Assembly (NCBI GenBank): GCA_016280565.1
Contig: JAEEGY010000082.1
Span: 1-10,203 of the forward strand
DNA length: 10,203 nucleotides
Direction: 5' to 3'
Origin: Fretibacterium sp.
GTDB taxonomy: Bacteria > Synergistota > Synergistia > Synergistales > Aminobacteriaceae
Both the position numbers and the translations under genes were made by a program. Every line of letters starts with the position of its first letter. The stretch's first letter is position 1. The notes under the pieces are model-generated. The model was not told the DNA's origin and did no database searches. It saw nothing but the letters and a program-made list of their open reading frames with translations. Of the stretch, positions 4,923 through 10,203 are shown piece by piece.

Positions 4923-7379
4923 TCAACGTATGCTGTAACCTCTCTGCGACAGGCTCTCCCTCACGCGGCCGTGGATAGCCTCAACTTCCTCGTCCTTGAG
5001 GGTGCGGTCCGGCAGGCGGTAGCTGAGCGAGTAGGCCATGCTGCGGAACCCCTCCGGGATCCCCTTGCCCTCATAGACATCGAAGAGCCGAAGCGACTCC
5101 AGGATCTCTCCGTTCGTGCCCGTGCCCTCGGCCTGCGCGGCCTCGCGGACGACGGCCGCGATATCTGCTGCCACGGCGTCCTGCCCCCGGTCGTTTGCGA
5201 CGAGCAGGGAGATATCCCGGAGCGAGGCCGGGAAGGAGCTCACGGGATGCAGGGCTGGGCGTTTCGCCTCCTCCAGGGGGGCAAGGTCAAGCTCGAACAG
5301 GCACACCGGGCCACTCACGTCCATCTCCTGCTCCAGGGCGGGTTTCAGCCTGGCGAGCCAGCCGATCCTCTGGCTCTCGCCGCCGTCAAGTGCAATACGG
5401 ACCTCGGCCGTCTGCCCCGCGTGGGCGAAGGGCTCGTGCCCGGGGACAAAGACCGGCCGGAAGCCGCGCTCCTCGATCAGCGCGATCACGTCCGCCTTGA
5501 CGGAGTAGAAATCCTCCTCCTGCCCCTTCCAGGGCGTGCGGGGGTCGGAGCCGTTGAAGACCAGGCCCGCGACCCTGTCGATCTCAACATGGGCGGAGGA
5601 ATCGATGGACTCCCTCAGGAAGGTCCGCCCCTGCTCAAAGGCACGTACCGGCCCGCGCCAGCCGGAGGCCAGCGTTGCCTTCAGGCTCATCAGGAGCCCC
5701 GGCACGAGGGTCGTCCGCATGGCGGTCTGGTCGCGGCTGATGGGGTTGGCCAGCGTCAGCGGGTGCGCCCGCAGGTCGTCTTTCGCGAGACGGAGCCAGC
5801 TGGGGAAGTCCTCCGGCAGGAAGCTGTAGGTCATGACCTCGACATAGCCCCGGGCGATCAGGACCTGGCGCACGAATGCAGCCAGGCGCGTGGGGGCGCC
5901 GATGTCCGCCCGGTGTGCCGGCTCGCCCGGCAGACGGCTGGGAGCGTCGTTGTACCCGCGGAAGCGCCCCACCTCCTCGATGAGGTCCTCCTCAATGGCG
6001 ATGTCCGGCCGCCAGGTGGGGGGAAGGAAAGTGCGCTGGTCTCCGTTGCCGGATGTGTGCCTGATGCCGAACCCTTCGATGATCTTAGTGGCCTCGTCCA
6101 TGTTGTCCCAGGAGAGGTAGGTCGAAAGCTTCTTCTTCGTCAGCGTGACGGGCTGGGGGGCCGGGTACTCGTTCTCCGCGGCCAGAGGCCGGTAGTCCAC
6201 CTCCGCGCCGCACCACTCCCTCATGAGCGTCAGGGAAGCCGACAGGGCCGTCCGGCTCAGGGTCGGGTCCACCGTACGGGAAAAGCGGAACGCCGCCTCC
6301 GAGCTGATGCCCAGACGGCGCGACGTGTGACCCACGCGGACGGGGGAGAAGCAGGCGCTCTCCACCACCACCGTGTGGGTGTCGTCGTTGATGCCGGTCT
6401 GCTGGCCGCCCATCACGCCGGCCAGGGCGATGGCCTCGCCCCCGCTGGTGATGAGCATGTCCTGCGGTGTCAAAGTACGTTCCTTGCCGTCCAGCGTCGT
6501 CATGACCTCGCCCTCGTGGGCGGCGCGCACCGTGATCTCCCGGGCGGGCAGGGTGTTCAGGTCAAAGGCGTGGAGAGGCTGGCCCAACGTCAGCATGACG
6601 TAGTTGGTCACGTCCACAGCGTTCACAAGGGGCCTCATGCCCAGGTGGCAGAGGTCGACACGCGCCGTGAGGGGCGAGGGCCCCATCTTCGCGCCCGTGG
6701 CGAGCCCCAGGCGGTAACACAGGCAGCCCTTGTCCGGCAGGGAGATGGCCCCGAAATCCTCCGTCCAGGCCTTCTCCTGCTCAAGGGGCCGCAGCCAGTA
6801 GGGCAGGGTGAGGGTGGAGTCCGGGAACAGACCCTTGAGCTCCCGGGCGACGCCCACCACGCTCAGCAGATCGCCGCGGTTGGGCGTGATGGAGACGTCC
6901 AAAAGGGTGTCCCCAATGTGATAGAGCGTGGTGGCCTCCGTTCCGACGGGGGCGTCGGACGGGAGGATCAACAGCCCGTCGGGCGAGTCCACGTCCGGCA
7001 GGCCCAGCTCCGCCGCGGAGAGCATCATCCCGGCGCTTTCCACCCCGGCGAAGTCGCGCATCCCAAGCTCCGTCCCGTCCGGCAGCACGGAGCCCGCCCC
7101 CGCGTAGAACACTAAGTCGCCCTGCTTCATATTCCGGGCGCTGGTGACGCAGAGGTGGGAGCGTCCGCCTCCGGAGTTCAGGTGCGCCACAAAGAGGTGC
7201 CCGTCCGTGGGGTGCTTCTCCAACGTCTCTATCCTCGCCACGACGACACCCTTCAGCTTTCCCTCCGGGCGCGTCATGGATTCCACCTCCGTGCCGGAGA
7301 GCGTCAGGCGCTCCGCGGCCTCCTCGGGCGAGATGTCCAGCTCGATAAAATCCTTCAGCAGTTCCCAGGACACGAACAT
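4923..7379 (-). CDS. pheT: Phenylalanine-tRNA ligase beta subunit
   Basis: The protein has 818 residues, a normal length. The ATG at 7377-7379 directly follows the pheS TAA, with a GGGAGGG ribosome site inside pheS, so the two subunits are translationally coupled. The beta subunit forms an (alpha-beta)2 enzyme with PheS. It binds tRNA-Phe and edits misacylated Tyr-tRNA-Phe. Visible domains in order are the N-terminal MFVSWELLKDFI segment, the EMAP/OB tRNA-binding domain (about residues 40-150), the linker motif SITPNRGDLLSVVGVARE (163-180), the B3/B4 editing region (about 205-390), the B5 domain with PPTWRPDIAIEEDLIEEVGR (about 405-485), the catalytic-like core (about 500-700) and the C-terminal FDX-ACB anticodon-binding domain starting at HPVSSFPASLRDIS (about 718-818). 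No truncation or frameshift is seen. Confidence 0.98.
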   Translation of the reverse strand: MFVSWELLKDFIELDISPEEAAERLTLSGTEVESMTRPEGKLKGVVVARIETLEKHPTDGHLFVAHLNSGGGRSHLCVTSARNMKQGDLVFYAGAGSVLPDGTELGMRDFAGVESAGMMLSAAELGLPDVDSPDGLLILPSDAPVGTEATTLYHIGDTLLDVSITPNRGDLLSVVGVARELKGLFPDSTLTLPYWLRPLEQEKAWTEDFGAISLPDKGCLCYRLGLATGAKMGPSPLTARVDLCHLGMRPLVNAVDVTNYVMLTLGQPLHAFDLNTLPAREITVRAAHEGEVMTTLDGKERTLTPQDMLITSGGEAIALAGVMGGQQTGINDDTHTVVVESACFSPVRVGHTSRRLGISSEAAFRFSRTVDPTLSRTALSASLTLMREWCGAEVDYRPLAAENEYPAPQPVTLTKKKLSTYLSWDNMDEATKIIEGFGIRHTSGNGDQRTFLPPTWRPDIAIEEDLIEEVGRFRGYNDAPSRLPGEPAHRADIGAPTRLAAFVRQVLIARGYVEVMTYSFLPEDFPSWLRLAKDDLRAHPLTLANPISRDQTAMRTTLVPGLLMSLKATLASGWRGPVRAFEQGRTFLRESIDSSAHVEIDRVAGLVFNGSDPRTPWKGQEEDFYSVKADVIALIEERGFRPVFVPGHEPFAHAGQTAEVRIALDGGESQRIGWLARLKPALEQEMDVSGPVCLFELDLAPLEEAKRPALHPVSSFPASLRDISLLVANDRGQDAVAADIAAVVREAAQAEGTGTNGEILESLRLFDVYEGKGIPEGFRSMAYSLSYRLPDRTLKDEEVEAIHGRVRESLSQRGYSIR

Positions 7380-8447
7380 TTACGCATCCCTCCCTGATAA
7401 GAAATAGGAGACGTTTCCATCGAAGAACAGGCGCAGGTCGCTGATGCCGTATTTGAGCATCGCCATACGGTCCAGGCCGAACCCGAAGGCAAAGCCGTTG
7501 TACACGTCGGGGTCGATGCCCCCGGCGCGGATGACCGCCGGATGCACCATACCCATGCCACCCACCTCCAGCCAGCCCGTGCCCTTGCAGACGCGGCAGT
7601 GGGGGTTGCGCCCGCTGCACTCCACGCACTCAATGTCCAGTTCCATCGAGGGCTCCGTGAAGGGGAAATAGCTGGCGCGGAAACGGTTTTTCAGCGGCCG
7701 GCCAAAGAAAGCGCTTGTCATCTCGCTTATCGTGCCCTTGAGGACGGAGAAGGAGACATCCTTGTCGATCATCAGGCCCTCCATCTGGTGGAACATGGGA
7801 GAGTGGGTGGGGTCATTGTCGCGGCGGTAGGTCTTGCCGGGACAGACGATGCGCAGCGGCGCGCCGTACTTCAGCATGGAGCGCACCTGCACGGGCGACG
7901 TGTGGGTCCGCAGAAGGGAGCGGCCGCCCTGGCCCTCGCCTGGGAAGTAGAAGGTGTCCTGCATATCGCGGGCGGGGTGCCAGGAGGGCATGTTCAGACA
8001 ATCGAAGTTGTAGTGTTCCTCCTCCTTCTCCGGCCCCAGCGCGACGGAGTAGCCCAGGCCCTGCATGATGTTCACCAGCTCGTGCAGCGTCTGGAACACG
8101 GGATGGAAGGCTCCCGCAGGCCGGCCACGCGGGGGAAGTGTGACGTCGATCCGTTCTTCCGCCTCAAGGCGCTCGTTCTCCGCGTCCCGGAGCTGGACCT
8201 TGCGGGCCTCAAGCTTTTGCTCCATCTCGTCGCGCAGAGCGTTCAGCTCCTGCCCCACGGCGGGCCTCTCCTCGGAGGAGAGCTTCCCCAGGGACCTCAG
8301 GAGCGACGTCAGCTCGCCCTTCTTTCCCGTGAAACGGACACGGGCCTCCTCCAGCGCCTCCGTCTGGGAGGCACTGGCCAGCGCCTCCTCAAAGGCTGTC
8401 CGCACCCCCTTTATTTGTTCCTTTATACTTTCAGCCACAGGGTTCAA
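7380..8447 (-). CDS. pheS: Phenylalanine-tRNA ligase alpha subunit
   Basis: The protein has 355 residues from a TTG start at 8445-8447, chosen because AAGGAGG lies 9 nt upstream. The frame continues to an ATG at 8501, but that would cross a terminator-like hairpin and U-tract. PheS carries the class II catalytic site that attaches phenylalanine to tRNA-Phe. Features (TTG numbering) are an N-terminal tRNA-binding coiled coil (about 1-90), GRPAGAFHPVFQ (about 108-119), motif 2 around FRASYFPFTEPS (256-267), and motif 3 GFGLDRMAMLKYGI (322-335). Between motifs 2 and 3 is a four-cysteine cluster (Cys274, Cys277, Cys284, Cys287), like the CxxC...CxxC insert in Bacillus PheS but absent from E. coli. 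It may bind a metal. pheT follows with no gap. Confidence 0.96.
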   Translation of the reverse strand: MNPVAESIKEQIKGVRTAFEEALASASQTEALEEARVRFTGKKGELTSLLRSLGKLSSEERPAVGQELNALRDEMEQKLEARKVQLRDAENERLEAEERIDVTLPPRGRPAGAFHPVFQTLHELVNIMQGLGYSVALGPEKEEEHYNFDCLNMPSWHPARDMQDTFYFPGEGQGGRSLLRTHTSPVQVRSMLKYGAPLRIVCPGKTYRRDNDPTHSPMFHQMEGLMIDKDVSFSVLKGTISEMTSAFFGRPLKNRFRASYFPFTEPSMELDIECVECSGRNPHCRVCKGTGWLEVGGMGMVHPAVIRAGGIDPDVYNGFAFGFGLDRMAMLKYGISDLRLFFDGNVSYFLSGRDA

Positions 8448-8463
8448 ATTATCCTGCCTCCTT

Positions 8464-8488
8464 AAAAAAACAGGGGCGCCCGTCCTGT
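8464..8488 (-). terminator. Terminator-like hairpin directly before the pheS ribosome site
   Basis: On the - strand, ACAGG, a 2-nt bulge and GG pair with CC and CCTGT across a GCG triloop, followed by seven T's, then AAGGAGG of pheS. There is no space for a promoter between the U-tract and pheS, so it must act as an attenuator or partial terminator on transcripts arriving from rplT. Confidence 0.6.
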
Positions 8489-8495
8489 CCCCGCA

Positions 8496-8510
8496 GGGCA
8501 CAGGGTGCCC
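8496..8510 (-). promoter_or_regulatory. Second hairpin in the rplT-pheS gap
   Basis: A perfect 6-bp stem (GGGCAC/GTGCCC, triloop) lies just upstream of the pheS terminator. The CCTGT of its loop and 3' arm, read on the - strand, can instead pair with the first terminator arm (ACAGG). A switch between the two folds is therefore possible. No Phe-rich leader peptide and no T-box consensus was found in this gap. Confidence 0.35.
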
Positions 8511-8567
8511 ATCCAGGTACAGTCGCGCGCCCCCAAGCCCGGGGTCATCCCCCCTGGTGTCTGTTTC

Positions 8568-8921
8568 CTACTTCGCGGCCGCCTTCGCCTGCTCCACCAG
8601 ACTGCGGAAAGCCTGCATATCATGAATGGCGAGCTCGGAGAGCATCTTGCGGTTCATCGTGATCCCCGCCTTCTTCAGCCCGTTCATGAAGGCGCTGTAG
8701 CTCATGCCCTCGGAGCGGACCGCGGCGCTGATACGCGTGATCCACAGGCGGCGGAAGTCGCGCTTCTTGCGCTTGCGGTCGGCATAGGCGCGGGACAGCG
8801 CAGCCAGGTACGCCTCGCGCGCGCGGCGGTAGGCGTTCTTGTGCTGGCCCCAGTAGCCCTTCGTGATGGTAAACAGCTTTTTCCTCTTTTTATTGCTGAC
8901 AGATGCACCCTTGACGCGCAT
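8568..8921 (-). CDS. rplT: 50S ribosomal protein L20
   Basis: The protein has 117 residues, the standard length. The ATG is preceded by AGGAAGGA about 10 nt upstream. L20 binds 23S rRNA early in large-subunit assembly and, in E. coli and Bacillus, also represses its own operon by binding the leader RNA. The family pattern is clear: MRVKGASVSNKKRKK, then AKGYWG-like TKGYWGQHKNAYRRAREA (residues 20-37), the basic RKRKKRDFRRLWITRISAAVR stretch (49-69), and a C-terminal globular part with KKAGITMNRKMLSELAIHD (83-101). It follows rpmI by 48 nt in the conserved infC-rpmI-rplT order. Its autoregulatory target would be the infC leader at 9841-10044. Confidence 0.98.
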   Translation of the reverse strand: MRVKGASVSNKKRKKLFTITKGYWGQHKNAYRRAREAYLAALSRAYADRKRKKRDFRRLWITRISAAVRSEGMSYSAFMNGLKKAGITMNRKMLSELAIHDMQAFRSLVEQAKAAAK

Positions 8922-8969
8922 TTATTATCATCCTTCCTGAAGTTTCGTTCTGAGCTTTTCCCGCTGGCC

Positions 8970-9176
8970 TTATTTGCCGTAGGGAAGCAGGTGGTTCATC
9001 TGCTCCATGAGCGTGTCTGTGACATAGCCCGTCTTGCGCAGGGAGCGCAGGCGCTTGGCGCCCTTGTGGACCATGATGTGGGAGCGGCCACATTTACGGT
9101 AGGCCAGCTTGCCAGTCGCCGTGCGGAAAAAGCGCTTCTTTGCACCGGAGTGCGACTTCAATTTCATCTTGGGCAT
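8970..9176 (-). CDS. rpmI: 50S ribosomal protein L35
   Basis: The protein has 68 residues, full length for the family. The start ATG has AAGGAG 9 nt upstream. It begins MPKMKLKSHSGAKKRFFRTATGK, the typical L35 N-terminus, with RSHIMVHKGAKRLRSLRK (residues 31-48) in the middle and a short C-terminus. L35 is a small basic protein of the large ribosomal subunit. It sits between infC and rplT as in most bacteria, and all three are probably made from one transcript. Confidence 0.98.
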   Translation of the reverse strand: MPKMKLKSHSGAKKRFFRTATGKLAYRKCGRSHIMVHKGAKRLRSLRKTGYVTDTLMEQMNHLLPYGK

Positions 9177-9237
9177 AAGACATTTCTCCTTACTGTGCTA
9201 ATTTTATATTTATCGTTCAAGGCGGGCTATCCCCGCA

Positions 9238-9825
9238 TTAAACATCAGCCTCCGGGGCGTCATCAGCCACCTTTTTTTCGGACGCCGTTGTGGGCTGTGC
9301 CTGGGGCTGTGGCGGCACGAGGATCCGCATATAACGGGCTTCCATCTGCGGGGCTCCTTCACACTTGCCCGCGTCGCCGCACTCCGCGATGACCCGGTTC
9401 AGCACTTCCTCGCCACGGTTCAGGAACGCCATCTCCCGTCCGCGGAAGAACACCGACACCTTCACGCGGTGCCCGCCCTCAAGGAAAGTTCGGATGGCCT
9501 TCATCTTGAAGTCGAAATCGTGTTCATCGATCTTCGGGCGCATCTTGATCTCCTTCAGCGCCTGGACCTTTTGTTTCTTGCGGGCGTCCTTTTCCTTTTT
9601 CTGGAGCTGGTAGCGGTACTTGCCATAGTCCATGATACGACACACGGGTGGCTTCGCCATGGGGGCGACCTCCACGAGGTCCAGCATCCTCTCCTCGGCC
9701 ATACGAATGGCTTCCTCCGTGTCCGTCGGGCCCACCTTCACCCCGTTCTCGTCCACCAACAGCACCTGCGGCACGGTAATCTCCTCGTTGACCCGCGGCG
9801 CGTCCTCCTCATTCCTGGGCAATAT
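9238..9825 (-). CDS. infC: Translation initiation factor IF-3
   Basis: IF-3 binds the 30S subunit, blocks 50S joining and checks start codons and initiator tRNA. The N-terminal domain contains RVNEEITVPQVLLVDENG and LVEVAPMAKPPVCRIMDYGKYRYQ. A lysine-rich linker helix follows, then the C-terminal domain from QALKEIKMRPKIDEHDF to EARYMRILVPP, and a 20-residue Ala/Thr/Glu tail. The start is non-canonical. GGAGG (9834-9838) is followed after 8 nt by ATA (9823-9825) and after 11 nt by TTG (9820-9822), and no ATG or GTG fits. Rare AUU/AUA/AUC starts are a known trait of infC, used for autoregulation because IF-3 rejects them. I give the ATA start (195 residues) and treat TTG (194 residues) as nearly equal. 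The frame is open up to 9954, but that stretch spans a terminator and is not coding. Confidence 0.95.
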   Translation of the reverse strand: MLPRNEEDAPRVNEEITVPQVLLVDENGVKVGPTDTEEAIRMAEERMLDLVEVAPMAKPPVCRIMDYGKYRYQLQKKEKDARKKQKVQALKEIKMRPKIDEHDFDFKMKAIRTFLEGGHRVKVSVFFRGREMAFLNRGEEVLNRVIAECGDAGKCEGAPQMEARYMRILVPPQPQAQPTTASEKKVADDAPEADV

Positions 9826-9830
9826 AAGCC

Positions 9831-9838
9831 TCACCTCC
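9831..9838 (-). promoter_or_regulatory. Shine-Dalgarno of infC that decides the start
   Basis: GGAGGTGA is complementary to the 16S rRNA 3' end over 8 bases. It lies 3' of the terminator U-tract, which excludes the upstream ATG at 9954 and points to the ATA at 9823-9825 or the TTG at 9820-9822. Confidence 0.8.
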
Positions 9839-9840
9839 GT

Positions 9841-9883
9841 ACAAATTTTAAAGAAAAACGGGGACAAGTTCCCCTTGTCCCCG
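9841..9883 (-). terminator. Intrinsic terminator in the infC leader (attenuator)
   Basis: A perfect 10-bp stem (9859-9868 with 9874-9883, 5-nt loop) is followed on the - strand by TTTTTCTTT. Only about 20 nt separate it from the infC Shine-Dalgarno, so infC must be transcribed through it. That is the layout of a conditional terminator, as in the Bacillus infC-rpmI-rplT leader controlled by L20. Confidence 0.85.
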
Positions 9884-10040
9884 CACAAATTTCGTATTCT
9901 ATGCTCCGCACTATCCTTACGGAGAGAACCGTCTGCTTTGCGGCCCGGCAGCAATCCCTTTTGGAGGGACGCCGCTCAGGCGAGAGGACCTCTGCTTCGT
10001 ATAACCCCTGCCTCGCGCCTTACGCCGCGAACAGAGCAAA
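9884..10040 (-). promoter_or_regulatory. Untranslated leader of the infC operon, possible L20-responsive RNA
   Basis: About 155 nt lie between the predicted start point and the terminator. It contains the near-repeats AAGCAGAGGTCCTCTC (9982-9997) and AAGCAGACGGTTCTCTC (9922-9938), and small stems such as TCCCT/AGGGA and CTCCG/CGGAG. No T-box consensus was seen. Control by L20 is inferred from gene content and from known operons in E. coli and Bacillus, not from a recognised binding site. Confidence 0.5.
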
Positions 10041-10044
10041 GAGA

Positions 10045-10073
10045 AATATACCACACTTTCGCGCCGGGGACAA
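10045..10073 (-). promoter_or_regulatory. Promoter of the infC-rpmI-rplT-pheST operon
   Basis: On the - strand, TTGTCC (10068-10073), a 17-bp spacer and TATATT (10045-10050) are preceded by TGG, an extended -10. The start should fall near 10038, giving a leader of about 200 nt. Confidence 0.65.
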
Positions 10074-10096
10074 GTGCCGGAGTCAAGATCCGGCAC
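10074..10096 (-). terminator. Stem-loop after the upstream gene
   Basis: A perfect 7-bp stem (GTGCCGG/CCGGCAC, 9-nt loop) begins about 18 nt past the stop of the partial upstream gene and abuts the infC promoter -35. The only U's that follow are in TTGTCC, so it would be a poor intrinsic terminator. Confidence 0.35.
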
Positions 10097-10114
10097 AGCC
10101 CGCTCTAAGTGCGC

Positions 10115-10203
10115 CTATTTCCTCCTAAGCACTATCATCCCGGCCTCCGCCAGCAGCACCTCTCCGCCCAGACCTGCATCACACCCGCCGCCGGAGCTCT
10201 GCA
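10115..10203 (-). CDS. C-terminal end of an unidentified protein (partial at right edge)
   Basis: On the - strand one frame is open from the edge for 28 codons to TAG at 10115-10117. The other two - strand frames contain stops. The visible residues are Gly-rich then hydrophobic and end in GMIVLRRK. Too little is present to name a family. The infC promoter lies just beyond its stop, so it is probably the last gene of a separate unit. Confidence 0.4.
   Translation of the reverse strand, partial: QSSGGGCDAGLGGEVLLAEAGMIVLRRK

Noticed and set aside
4971..7115. Long open frame of 714 codons on the + strand
   Set aside because: It is antisense to pheT, whose protein is unmistakable. The product is a His/Arg/Gly-rich shadow of GC-rich codons with no known domain.
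7542..8465. Open frame of 307 codons on the + strand
   Set aside because: It is antisense to pheS, with His/Leu/Val-rich shadow composition and no recognisable motif.
8448..8501. Upstream extension of pheS to an ATG at 8501
   Set aside because: It crosses a terminator-like hairpin with seven U's and the AAGGAGG site. The TTG after that site fits the family N-terminus better.
8448..8567. T-box or Phe-rich leader peptide before pheS
   Set aside because: No AGGGUGGNACCGCG-like sequence and no run of Phe codons is present in the gap.
8505..9392. Open frame of 295 codons on the + strand
   Set aside because: It runs opposite rplT, rpmI and part of infC, all certain genes, and has no supporting motif.
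9826..9954. Upstream extension of infC to an ATG at 9954
   Set aside because: The stretch contains the intrinsic terminator and its U-tract and lies upstream of the strong Shine-Dalgarno. Its translation does not resemble IF-3.

Overview
The window is an ordinary bacterial chromosomal segment with high GC and GC-rich third codon positions. Gene content suggests an anaerobe of Gram-negative type with cobalamin synthesis and a DhnA-type class I aldolase. Synergistota is my best guess from the overall style, but nothing here proves the phylum.

Left part, + strand (1-2022): the 3' end of cobQ (cobyric acid synthase) ends in a small stem-loop. A short cluster follows: a secreted metallo-beta-lactamase-fold hydrolase, a small protein resembling the C-terminal domain of PaaK/F390-synthetase-like adenylate-forming enzymes, and a single-domain cupin. 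A strong 10-bp terminator hairpin, probably bidirectional, closes the cluster.

Middle part (2051-4195): on the - strand lie a class I fructose-bisphosphate aldolase and, upstream of it, a six-helix HdeD/DUF308 membrane protein. Diverging from the latter, on the + strand, is a perfect consensus sigma70 promoter (TTGACA, 16 bp, TATAAT). It has no recognisable gene after it, only about 260 nt of foldable sequence with a weak 45-codon ORF and a terminator-like hairpin. This is the most likely place for something undescribed.

Right part, - strand (4196-10203): the conserved translation cluster infC-rpmI-rplT-pheS-pheT, followed by a ZapA-like cell-division protein gene and a coiled-coil (ZapB-like) gene. 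In transcription order it begins with an extended -10 promoter near 10050. A leader of about 200 nt follows, holding two near-identical 17-nt motifs and a textbook intrinsic terminator. The infC Shine-Dalgarno sequence comes almost immediately after, and infC starts at a non-canonical AUA or UUG. A second terminator-like hairpin with seven U's abuts the pheS Shine-Dalgarno, and pheS appears to start at UUG. Neither hairpin leaves room for a promoter before its gene, so both look like attenuators or partial-readthrough sites. The far right edge holds the last 28 codons of an unidentified upstream gene.

No tRNA, rRNA, CRISPR array, insertion sequence or phage gene was seen.
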